From assembly GCF_036880985.1 (NCBI RefSeq), contig NZ_JBAJNO010000008.1:2419500-2483499 (forward strand): a stretch of 64,000 nucleotides of DNA, read 5' to 3'. This DNA is from Limibacter armeniacum. Lineage in GTDB: Bacteria; Bacteroidota; Bacteroidia; Cytophagales; Flammeovirgaceae. This document shows positions 27,473 through 36,249 of the stretch, in pieces (position 1 is the stretch's first letter; every line of letters starts with the position of its first letter). The notes beneath the pieces were generated by a model that saw nothing but the letters and a program-made list of their open reading frames with translations, searched no databases and had not been told where the DNA came from. A program made the translations under genes and the position numbers.

Positions 27473-29836
27473 TTAGAATGGATATCCAATCGCTACATTC
27501 ACTACTAGGTTTTCTGTAAACCAATTCCAGTCAAAATCTTTAATGACCCACTGATGATCAATAGGACCTCCTGAAATCGGGTCAATATTGTATGGAACTT
27601 TAAATGGCAAGGCAAAATCAAACCTAAGGATAAAGAACCCTGCCGCATCTATTCTAAATCCTGTTCCACCACCTATTGCCAAGTCATTTAAGAAAGTTGA
27701 TTTATTAAACTCTCCACCAGGTCTTGAACTGTCAGCATTTTTTAACCAAATATTACCCGCATCTACAAATAGTGCCCATTTTAAATACTTATGCAAGTCA
27801 TAACGGTACTCAAGACTTGACTCCAGTTTGATATCACCCGAATGTAATGCAAAGCTATCACTATTGGCCTCATCACTAGGGTCTACAGAGTATGACCCAG
27901 GTCCTAGTGTTCTAGTTCTAAATGCCCTGATACTGTTAGGTCCTCCCACAAAATATTGCTTCACAAATGGCATTGTGGTAGAGTTTCCAATCGGGAAGCC
28001 AAGTCCTGTATACAGTCTTGCTCCAATTTTAGACTTCTTGGTCAGCTGCCAAAAGTACCTAAAGTCCGTACCTAACCTGATATATTGAGAATACGGATAG
28101 CTGAAGAGTCTATATGGATTGGTTTCCGGATCATGGTTAGGTGAATCCCCTCCCTGCAATAGGTAAAGCAAGTTACCCGAAACATCAATCGACCCTCTGA
28201 AGAAAAACTTATTAATATTCTCAATCTCTGGAGCAGAATTATAGGTAAAGGAGTAATCAGACCCTACAATAAACTGTGGTCTGAATGTCTGCCCCAGAAA
28301 AGGAAACGTCTCCGATAAATCAGCAATGGCACTGGTATCACTTGCATTCTGGAAGCCTATCACGACAGGATTGATCTGATGCCTGATTTTTTCACTTGTG
28401 CGCCAATCATATCCAAAAGACGCATTGAAGTAATCAATTTTCAAGCTAGGGTTATCAAACTGGTCGGTTGGTGGCAGACTGAAATCATAGCGCTGCATAG
28501 ATACCAGAAAGTTGGTAAAAGGAATATATTTCCCCTTTTGCCAATTGACCTTAAAAGGAACCATCAGTCTTGGAACTGTCAGCCTTGTTTCCAGACCATA
28601 TATCAAAAGACGATCTACGGTAGCATCGGATTTCCCATATTCGGTCTGAACGCCCAAGTTTCCTTTTACGGAAAATACTTCACCTCCTCCAAACAGGTTT
28701 TTATGCTTCCACGTTACATTGAACTCAGGTCCAATAAACCCATTATCCCAATAAGCCATACCCAGTTCGAACTGCAATGACTTCTGCGTCACCTGAGACA
28801 TCCTTAACCTTGCATCAAGTACCTGTGTAGAATCGTCTCTCTCCTTCAGCTTTAGGTCAACAAACCTAAAAGCGCCCATGCCTGTGAGAAGCTTAATTGT
28901 TTTCTGTTGCTTTTCCCGAGAGTACAGGTCTCCCTCATGAAATTGGATAAGGTCTTCCAATACAGAAGGTCTCATATTTCTTGGATTCCCCCTATAGGTG
29001 AATTCCTCCAATTCAAGTGTCGTATGGTTCTTCGATACATTCAAGCTGTCCAGGTCAAAGTCTGGTTCTACGACAATGTCTCCAATTCGGTATTGCTTAA
29101 ATGCCTTATCTGTAATGGAGGGACGAATCTTTAACTCAACATCCATCTGCCTGTTTCCTACTGTCGAATCTACCAGAAACTCCAGATACTTTGGGTTAAA
29201 GTAATAGTAACCCAGATTTTTCAACTCATCATCAATATGCTCTGCCTCATCTCTTAGTTTCTGAAGACTGTAGCGCTCCCCTTCCCATAGTAGGCTGTAT
29301 TCCTGCAGGGCATAAACAGTCTTTTGTAAGGAAGTACTATCGCTATATGGAAACGCTATACTTCTTATTGTGTAAGGCTGTTGGTCAATCGTAACTTTGT
29401 AAATTACGTTTACCTCTTTTTCCTTTTCATTTACTTCTTTACTGGCTGTCACCTGGGCGCCATAGTAACCATTATTATTCAACTTGTTTTCCAGAAGTCT
29501 TACAAGCTTATTGGTGATCAACTCATCATACAGTACGGGTTTTTCCCCGAACTTTTTACCCATCCACTTTGGAATGCCTTTCTTTTTTTCCTCAGCTTTA
29601 AAATGATAATAGACACCTACCCTCTTTCCAAATAGTTGACTGTTTGGCGATGGCGTTAGAGAGCCTTCTAATTCCCCTTTTACATCATTGGTCACAATGA
29701 TACTGTCAGGAACGTTATACTCGATGGTTGCTCCATTATAGAAGTTTTCATTTTCAGCTAAATATTTGGATGGATTACAGCCAAAAAGCAGAATTAAAAA
29801 AATGGCAAAAACATTTAGGCGTATCTTCAATGACAT
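27473..29836 (-). CDS. TamA-like outer-membrane lipoprotein of the BamA/TamA (Omp85) family
   Basis: 787 aa. A signal peptide ending in the lipobox LFGC predicts lipidation at Cys20, which is typical for the Bacteroidota TamA variant (TamL) and unlike proteobacterial TamA. POTRA-like domains cover residues about 30-370, and a 16-strand Omp85 barrel fills the rest, with the QYFVGGPNSIRAFRTRTLGPGS region carrying the conserved (V/I)RG(F/Y)-type lid motif in the form IRAF. The last residues (NVAIGYPF) end in Phe as barrel proteins do. It lies 57 nt after tamB, so the two form an operon for outer-membrane assembly or lipid transport. Confidence 0.88.
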   Translation of the reverse strand: MSLKIRLNVFAIFLILLFGCNPSKYLAENENFYNGATIEYNVPDSIIVTNDVKGELEGSLTPSPNSQLFGKRVGVYYHFKAEEKKKGIPKWMGKKFGEKPVLYDELITNKLVRLLENKLNNNGYYGAQVTASKEVNEKEKEVNVIYKVTIDQQPYTIRSIAFPYSDSTSLQKTVYALQEYSLLWEGERYSLQKLRDEAEHIDDELKNLGYYYFNPKYLEFLVDSTVGNRQMDVELKIRPSITDKAFKQYRIGDIVVEPDFDLDSLNVSKNHTTLELEEFTYRGNPRNMRPSVLEDLIQFHEGDLYSREKQQKTIKLLTGMGAFRFVDLKLKERDDSTQVLDARLRMSQVTQKSLQFELGMAYWDNGFIGPEFNVTWKHKNLFGGGEVFSVKGNLGVQTEYGKSDATVDRLLIYGLETRLTVPRLMVPFKVNWQKGKYIPFTNFLVSMQRYDFSLPPTDQFDNPSLKIDYFNASFGYDWRTSEKIRHQINPVVIGFQNASDTSAIADLSETFPFLGQTFRPQFIVGSDYSFTYNSAPEIENINKFFFRGSIDVSGNLLYLLQGGDSPNHDPETNPYRLFSYPYSQYIRLGTDFRYFWQLTKKSKIGARLYTGLGFPIGNSTTMPFVKQYFVGGPNSIRAFRTRTLGPGSYSVDPSDEANSDSFALHSGDIKLESSLEYRYDLHKYLKWALFVDAGNIWLKNADSSRPGGEFNKSTFLNDLAIGGGTGFRIDAAGFFILRFDFALPFKVPYNIDPISGGPIDHQWVIKDFDWNWFTENLVVNVAIGYPF

Positions 29837-29893
29837 GCTCTCTATTAAATAGTTATTCGATTATTATTGAATCATTCATTAGGTAGAGGAAAT

Positions 29894-32800
29894 TTACTCC
29901 TCTTCTTCTCTTGGCTCATACTCTCCATTACCATGCATAGCAGGAGACTGACCTGATGAGTTATTCTCTGGTGTATTTTCAACAGGGTCCTTGTCCGGAA
30001 GGTTTTCAAAAGAATCTCCTCCACTGTGTTCTGTCTTATCAGGTGCTCCAGTATTGGAGTTTTTCAATGAATCAACAGCAGAGTTGGTTTTAGCAGGTGC
30101 TCTTCTTGACCTAGTACCTTGTTCGGTTCGTTTGATTCTTCCGATCTCTCGCCTTCTGTCTTTCTTCTTCTCTATATTCCGAATAAACAGCTCCCTGAAC
30201 TGATTATATTGTCTGTCATATATAATGGAAACACCAGTCTTGATTACTTGTGGCGTAAAGTATTCCTTATCATTCTCACTGAATAGTTTTGTACGCAAGG
30301 TTCCATCACGCATGATCTTATACTCCAGTTCAAAGTCAGTTGTAAAACCGGATGTGTTTGCGGCTGCACTAGCCTCTGCACCTGATTCACTTTCCACAGA
30401 ATAAGTACCCCCTACAGTTACAGAAATTCGGTCATTGAGCTGTTTCTTCACTTCAACACCCACATCTGTAGTTGTACCAGCATTATTTCCCTGATCATAA
30501 CTATCCAAGTTGAAATTCAGGTCAACGCCCTTGATATACTCACTTGAAAGGTTATTCAGTTGGTTCGTGATCATGGAACTCAGTGTACCTCTTACAATCT
30601 CAGCGCCCTCAGTACCTCCAGAACCTGTCATATCTACAAACCCTCCTACCATTAGAAGGGAGAATACTTGCTTATTCAGTGTACTTGGGTCATCATTAAG
30701 TTCAGCCAATGCCTTTTCTATATTGACATCCCTGCCATTAATATCTTCAGGGTATTTCAATTCAAAGGAAATCTCAGGGTTCATTACTTCTCCATTCAGG
30801 TTCAGGTATACCTGAAAGGTTTTCCTTTTCCTGTAATTTACATCATCATTTCTAACCAAATTGGCTACTAATGGATATGGCGGTGTTTTGACAGTATAAA
30901 TAGCACTAATATCTGCCAATGGCTCATATGGGTCTCCAGTCCAATAGATACGACTGCCACTTCTCATGGTAAACTCCTTTTTAGGAACCACTCGATAAAA
31001 AGTCAGTCCATAATATCCATCCTCAATTATATACTCTCCTGTCATGGTCATGTCTCCTCCCGGATCCATATTAATGTTCAGTTCCCCACTACCTGTAAGT
31101 TCCAGTGCATCTCCTGCTTGAGGGTCCATCACTACTGTCATCTTGGTACCACTCTCAATATTGACCCTTGACTCCAACTCTAACTGGGAATAAGTTGTAT
31201 TACTTTGGTATGTAGAATCTATATCAAGACTGTCCATGGTTATAAAAGTCACAATGTCTTCCCCTTTATCAAGTTCACCAACCCCTCCATCAACATATAC
31301 ATAAGTCAAGTCTGTTGTATTGTCAATATTGACATTAGACTTAATGTCCAAATGATCTAATGTTCCCTTGATTTTGGTTGTGTTATCTACTACCAGCAAT
31401 CCATAAATTTCTTGCCCTTTTTCAGGTTCAGAATTGATCAGTTCAAATTTGTCCGCCAGTATATTCAAGTCAAACTGAAAGTCCGCATAATCTTTCGTAA
31501 GAATAAAGCCATATAAGGATGCCTTATTACCATTGGTGTCTACAAGATCAAAATCGTCTATTTTTATTCCTTTCTCTATAAAGGCTATTTCTCCTCCTTC
31601 AACCTCAAACCTACTTCCCGTCATTTTAATCTTGAATTTCGGTTCAAGTGTATTTACTTCCCCCCTTACTGAAAGTGGTGCTGTACCTAAACCTTTCACA
31701 TCCAATTCTCCTTCAATTCCTCCTCTCAGGTCAGATAAATAGTCCTTGGCAAAATAGGCAAATGGGTCAAAGAGAAACTTATCGATGTCCAAGCTCAGGT
31801 TTAGCGGCACTTCTTCATTATCCAAGTTGTAATTCCCATTTAAAGCAAACGCTCCTACAGGTCCTTCCATCGACATGTCAAAGTCATATTTACTAACCCG
31901 AGATTTGTTACTTGCTGACAAGTTTAGGTCTCCAAATAGGTTATTCATAACCCCCATATCCTTAAATAGGAGTTTCGCGTCTAAAGCGCCGTCATCTTCA
32001 TATTTCAATGATAGATTCAAGTTGCCATTCACATAAGAAGTATCCTTCTCTGTAATCTTGGTCAAATGAGTAAAGTCCAGATTATCTATATTGGCAACAA
32101 TAGTTGTGTCCTGTCCCGACGTTTGAGATGCTACAGCCAGTGACATTCCATTATGTCCAATTTTGAAATCCTTGAAGAATGGTAAGCCATCTCCTAGAAT
32201 GATCTGATTATTACTGTCAGCTATCCAAGGATCATAATTGATGATCAATGTATCTTTAAGGTTGAATGCATAATGGTTCTCCTGACTGGTCAATTGACCT
32301 CCTATATCCAACCATTTCTCTTTAGTATCACTTAATCCAAGGATATTAAAGTCTATCTTGTCATTGGCTACCTTACCAAACACCCCAAAGTTTTTCAATA
32401 CCATTAGCTCAGGCACTGTTACTTTCTCCACTTTAGAGAAGAATTTAAGGGATTTTGAATCTGCTTTTATACGTACTTTCAAAGAGTCTACCGTCACATC
32501 CTGATAAACCATATTTGGCATCACAGTCGATAGGTATAATGCATCTCGCTCCTCATCATACTCTCCTTCAATTCCTGAGAAGGTTATACTTTCCAAGCCA
32601 GGAACCAACCCACTAGTCAGTAATGACAGGTTTACAGGCTTAATTGAAAAATGAAAGTTTGCTCCCTTGATTTCCTCTATCTCTACTTCAACGCTGTCAT
32701 TTATGGAGAAATAGTTTTCAAACCTTGCCGTCACCATCGTAAGAAGCGTATCCATTGGGATATTTGACTCAAAATTACCTTTTATGATATCAGAGTTCAA

Positions 32801-35176
32801 CACACCATGTGCACTGGTACTATCCAAATGACCTTCAAAATCAATTGTGTTGATGGAATACTTTTTTGTGCCTTTCAACAAGCTAATGTCTTTCAACTGA
32901 ACATCTGCTTTCATATTGGAAAGTTCTACCCCCACAATATTCATATCCAGTTCGGTACTGACAGCTATGGTATCCTCCATAAATCCCAACTCCTTGAAAT
33001 GGGCTTTCCCCAAAATACCTTTCAACATTATGGTAGGAACTTCTTTATTGAAGTCTGCATCAGCTGCTATTTTATATTCCAAGCCATCCCCATCTATACT
33101 AGAAATAGCTTTTACAGCCATCCTATCAGCTTCTCCTTTCAAAAGAAGGTCTTTGTAATGATAATGGTTATACTCAGCATCAATCACTCGAAGATCAAAG
33201 TCTACATTCAGGTTATTCTCAGGATCAAAACCAACTCCTTCAGCGATTACAACAGCAGTCAAGTTTCCAATGGTTGTATCATTCAGAATATTCCCTACTT
33301 CCAAATGAGAGACTTTAGCTTCACCTCCATATTGCTCTCCAGGCTTCATAAAAGCATTTAGGCTGACATCTCCCATATCAGTGGTTGCATCAACTGTCGC
33401 AACAAGGTTTTCCAAGGTACCCTTATAAGTTGCTTTGGCATTTAACCTCTTTGGAAAAGTCATCCCTTCAGGAAAAAGTGTATCAGGTAAAATACCATAG
33501 ACCCTATTCAGGTCAGCATACATTGTATCCACAGAGATATCCATCAACAAGGAATCCACTTCAGGCAAGCCCTTTATATTACCACTGGCTTGCATCAGTA
33601 TATTCCGTTGTTCTCTTACAGTTAATTTCTCAATGTTAAAGTTATTGACCTTCCCTTTTACTCGACCATTCCCTGTTATATTCCACCCCTTCAGTTTGGT
33701 AAAATATGGGTCTGTTTTTAATTCAGGAGAAAAGTAAAGTGCATCCTTCGGTGAAAGCAACATCGAGTCCAATGCATAACTGAACCCTACCTTATCCAAC
33801 TCATCCGCAATTCTCAATAAGGAAGGAAAGTTCAAGGACAATTGATTTTTGAGGTAACTGTTTCCTGTTGCCATTACAAGGTTTTGTGCTTTCAAACCTT
33901 CTTCTGGCTTTATCTCAATAAGTCCTTTAAGTTTTTTGAGTTTAAAACCTGACTTCTCCACAAAATTACCGGAAACCCAATCAACAGCAATCAACTCATC
34001 TCTGACTACTAGATTTTGCAACTCAACCCCAAACTGCTGAACCAGTAAATGACTGAAATCCATCCCTTCAGCTACAGGTTCATCATGAAAATCGTCAAAA
34101 CGGAGTGTGTTATCTTTCAGTAAAACATTTCCGACATCCACTTTCCACCCCATAACCAGCCCCGTCTCTGATTCATCAACTGCAGATGGTTCGTCCTGAA
34201 CTTCAAGTGAGTCTTTTGGAGCACCCAAATCTTTGATAGCATAGCCTGCTTTGGTTTCAATTAGAGAAACTTGCTCAATGTTCACTTTCTGGTTCAGCAA
34301 GTCAACCAATATTTCCTCTACATTGAATTCACCTACAACAAGGTTGGCTTCATTACCTCCGGGCAGGTCCTCATACAGTGCTTTCACATTTTCCAACCCT
34401 ACACTTTCAAGGTTAATCCTATAATCAAGAGGCTCAGAGGAGACTGTATCTTCTGATACAACCTCGCTGGCAGGAGTCTCTGTGGCTTTTCTCATTCGAT
34501 AAACAAGGTCCGTATCCACCAGCTTGGAGTCTCCAATCCGATAATCATTGGTATTCAGGTTTATCTCATCAATTTCTGTCTTAAACTCTCCTAGTTTTAC
34601 TTCAGCAAAATCTCCTGATGCTTGGTCGTCATACAGGAGATAAATATTTTTAAGAGAAATATCTTCAATTATAATTGGTGGGACAGCCGTGGAAGTAGTA
34701 TCAGGTGCAGACGCTTCAGAAGCAAATGCATTAACGATATAGTCAAAGTTAAAAACACTATCTGCAGACTGTCTCACTTTGGCTGTAAGCCCATCCAGCT
34801 CCACATCATTAATATGGATAGACTCGTAAAAGATTGTTTCAAAATCAACATCTATAGCCAAATCTTTCACATACAACAAGGTATCACCTGTCTGATCCTC
34901 TAAATAAACTCCCCCCAATACCAATGAGGTGGGAAAACTCAATGCTATCTCATCGATTCGCACTTCAGAACCTATCTTTTGCTCTAGGAAATTTACAGCG
35001 TACCCTGTTACTTTTTCTTGAACATAGGGCACTCTCAAAACCCCAAAAATGAGGATACATAGCAACAGAAAAATGATTCCAAAAGCCAAAAGCCCTGCCT
35101 TTAGAATCTTTTTGCCAATTGAAGACTGATGTTCTTGTTTTTCTTTTTGATTTGTTTCCATTAAATAATCACTCAT
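29894..35176 (-). CDS. tamB: Translocation/assembly module protein TamB
   Basis: A very large protein (1760 aa from the ATG at 35176; a GTG one codon earlier is also open). One N-terminal membrane helix (residues about 28-50) is followed by more than 1,300 residues of AsmA/TamB-like beta-rich repeats that form a periplasm-spanning hydrophobic groove. The conserved TamB domain (DUF490) sits near residues 1280-1640. The last 100 residues are a charged, low-complexity tail ending in EPREEEE, longer than in E. coli TamB and probably disordered. It bridges the inner membrane to the TamA-like barrel encoded next, and works in outer-membrane biogenesis and phospholipid transport. Confidence 0.9.
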   Translation of the reverse strand: MSDYLMETNQKEKQEHQSSIGKKILKAGLLAFGIIFLLLCILIFGVLRVPYVQEKVTGYAVNFLEQKIGSEVRIDEIALSFPTSLVLGGVYLEDQTGDTLLYVKDLAIDVDFETIFYESIHINDVELDGLTAKVRQSADSVFNFDYIVNAFASEASAPDTTSTAVPPIIIEDISLKNIYLLYDDQASGDFAEVKLGEFKTEIDEINLNTNDYRIGDSKLVDTDLVYRMRKATETPASEVVSEDTVSSEPLDYRINLESVGLENVKALYEDLPGGNEANLVVGEFNVEEILVDLLNQKVNIEQVSLIETKAGYAIKDLGAPKDSLEVQDEPSAVDESETGLVMGWKVDVGNVLLKDNTLRFDDFHDEPVAEGMDFSHLLVQQFGVELQNLVVRDELIAVDWVSGNFVEKSGFKLKKLKGLIEIKPEEGLKAQNLVMATGNSYLKNQLSLNFPSLLRIADELDKVGFSYALDSMLLSPKDALYFSPELKTDPYFTKLKGWNITGNGRVKGKVNNFNIEKLTVREQRNILMQASGNIKGLPEVDSLLMDISVDTMYADLNRVYGILPDTLFPEGMTFPKRLNAKATYKGTLENLVATVDATTDMGDVSLNAFMKPGEQYGGEAKVSHLEVGNILNDTTIGNLTAVVIAEGVGFDPENNLNVDFDLRVIDAEYNHYHYKDLLLKGEADRMAVKAISSIDGDGLEYKIAADADFNKEVPTIMLKGILGKAHFKELGFMEDTIAVSTELDMNIVGVELSNMKADVQLKDISLLKGTKKYSINTIDFEGHLDSTSAHGVLNSDIIKGNFESNIPMDTLLTMVTARFENYFSINDSVEVEIEEIKGANFHFSIKPVNLSLLTSGLVPGLESITFSGIEGEYDEERDALYLSTVMPNMVYQDVTVDSLKVRIKADSKSLKFFSKVEKVTVPELMVLKNFGVFGKVANDKIDFNILGLSDTKEKWLDIGGQLTSQENHYAFNLKDTLIINYDPWIADSNNQIILGDGLPFFKDFKIGHNGMSLAVASQTSGQDTTIVANIDNLDFTHLTKITEKDTSYVNGNLNLSLKYEDDGALDAKLLFKDMGVMNNLFGDLNLSASNKSRVSKYDFDMSMEGPVGAFALNGNYNLDNEEVPLNLSLDIDKFLFDPFAYFAKDYLSDLRGGIEGELDVKGLGTAPLSVRGEVNTLEPKFKIKMTGSRFEVEGGEIAFIEKGIKIDDFDLVDTNGNKASLYGFILTKDYADFQFDLNILADKFELINSEPEKGQEIYGLLVVDNTTKIKGTLDHLDIKSNVNIDNTTDLTYVYVDGGVGELDKGEDIVTFITMDSLDIDSTYQSNTTYSQLELESRVNIESGTKMTVVMDPQAGDALELTGSGELNINMDPGGDMTMTGEYIIEDGYYGLTFYRVVPKKEFTMRSGSRIYWTGDPYEPLADISAIYTVKTPPYPLVANLVRNDDVNYRKRKTFQVYLNLNGEVMNPEISFELKYPEDINGRDVNIEKALAELNDDPSTLNKQVFSLLMVGGFVDMTGSGGTEGAEIVRGTLSSMITNQLNNLSSEYIKGVDLNFNLDSYDQGNNAGTTTDVGVEVKKQLNDRISVTVGGTYSVESESGAEASAAANTSGFTTDFELEYKIMRDGTLRTKLFSENDKEYFTPQVIKTGVSIIYDRQYNQFRELFIRNIEKKKDRRREIGRIKRTEQGTRSRRAPAKTNSAVDSLKNSNTGAPDKTEHSGGDSFENLPDKDPVENTPENNSSGQSPAMHGNGEYEPREEEE

Positions 35177-35404
35177 CACGGCTGCATCCTATTCAATGCA
35201 CCTATTGATATTATTCAGATGTCCTTATTGGGATATACCTTACTTAAATATATTGATTAAAATTGACCTTTCTCTGTAAAAATCGGTCAGCACAGGGAGA
35301 TACTGCTTCTATTTTAGATTAAATAAAAAGTTTTAACATAAAAAAGCTATACCAACACAAATATGGCTGAAATATAGGTCTGAAACAGCGTTAGGAGTAA
35401 GTAA

Positions 35405-35436
35405 CAAAAAAAACCTTCGAAATTAATTCCGAAGGT
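35405..35436 (-). terminator. Terminator of the DUF7832-like gene
   Basis: On the minus strand ACCTTCGGAA pairs with TTTCGAAGGT around TTAA and is followed by eight T. Confidence 0.8.
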
Positions 35437-35472
35437 CTTCATTATATAATCCAATATGGGTAGCAACTTTTC

Positions 35473-35949
35473 CTAGTTGTCCCAAATATTCATTTTCCAA
35501 TATGCATAACGCTCATTGATAATAGACTGCACCTTTTCAAAGTTTTCCCAGTTATCCTGTACTTTAAAGATGCTTTCCTCATTATCTCCTCCAAGCGTCT
35601 GATGGAAGTCTTTCATATACATTCCGCTTTCGTAATAATAGGTAGTGAATGCATTTCCCTCAGGCATACTAAACTGATCTGAAGAAATAATCCCGTCCCA
35701 AAGTTCTCCTACAATTACGCAGCTAAGGTCTCTGTTCTTAAATCGAAAAATTTGTACACCGAACTCATCTTCGAAGTCTTCACTGTAAAGTGAATTCTCA
35801 ATTATCCATCCAAGGTATACCCCAATATGTAAATAGGCTTGGTCCAAGTGTATTTCTGAAGATGCAAACTCTTTAAGGAAGTATTGCTTTGCATCATCGA
35901 TTATCTTTACCTCATTATACAATGAAGCATTAGTGTTTTCTTGTTCCAT
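35473..35949 (-). CDS. DUF7832-like small acidic protein
   Basis: 158 aa, acidic, no signal peptide. The arrangement ASSEIHLDQAYLHIGVYLGWII, then GNAFTTYYYESGMYMKDF, then IFKVQDNWENFEKVQSIINERY and a final WK matches the pattern I recall for DUF7832, a family found singly and in clusters beside polymorphic toxins, where such small acidic proteins are often immunity proteins. No toxin gene is adjacent here; the neighbours are tamB and a TonB receptor. Function is unknown. Confidence 0.65.
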   Translation of the reverse strand: MEQENTNASLYNEVKIIDDAKQYFLKEFASSEIHLDQAYLHIGVYLGWIIENSLYSEDFEDEFGVQIFRFKNRDLSCVIVGELWDGIISSDQFSMPEGNAFTTYYYESGMYMKDFHQTLGGDNEESIFKVQDNWENFEKVQSIINERYAYWKMNIWDN

Positions 35950-36249
35950 TATTTATTATGGTTTAGCTTTTTAGCAATGTATCATCCTACAACACTTTCA
36001 ACGTTGCAAAATAGTAATATTCTTGAATCACTAAAAATAGTTTCACCTATATAACAGGCAGAATACTATTCATAGTATAATTTTTATACGTATCAACTTC
36101 GTCTTTTATTCTACAAAACATTACATTGCTAGACAGATTTATTTCCTGACTAACGCACATAAGTGCTAAAACGTGTGGATACAACCCTGATTTTAAGTCA
36201 GCTAAACATAAAGACCTTCAATTAAAAAATTATATCATATTCACCAACA
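35950..36249. other. Divergent intergenic region, no gene seen
   Basis: 300 bp of AT-rich DNA between the divergent DUF7832-like and TonB receptor genes. No full consensus promoter, repeat or RNA gene was recognised. Confidence 0.4.

Noticed and set aside
30000-35000. Several plus-strand ORFs of 60-180 codons opposite tamB
   Set aside because: They show no family motifs and are antisense shadows of the continuous TamB reading frame.
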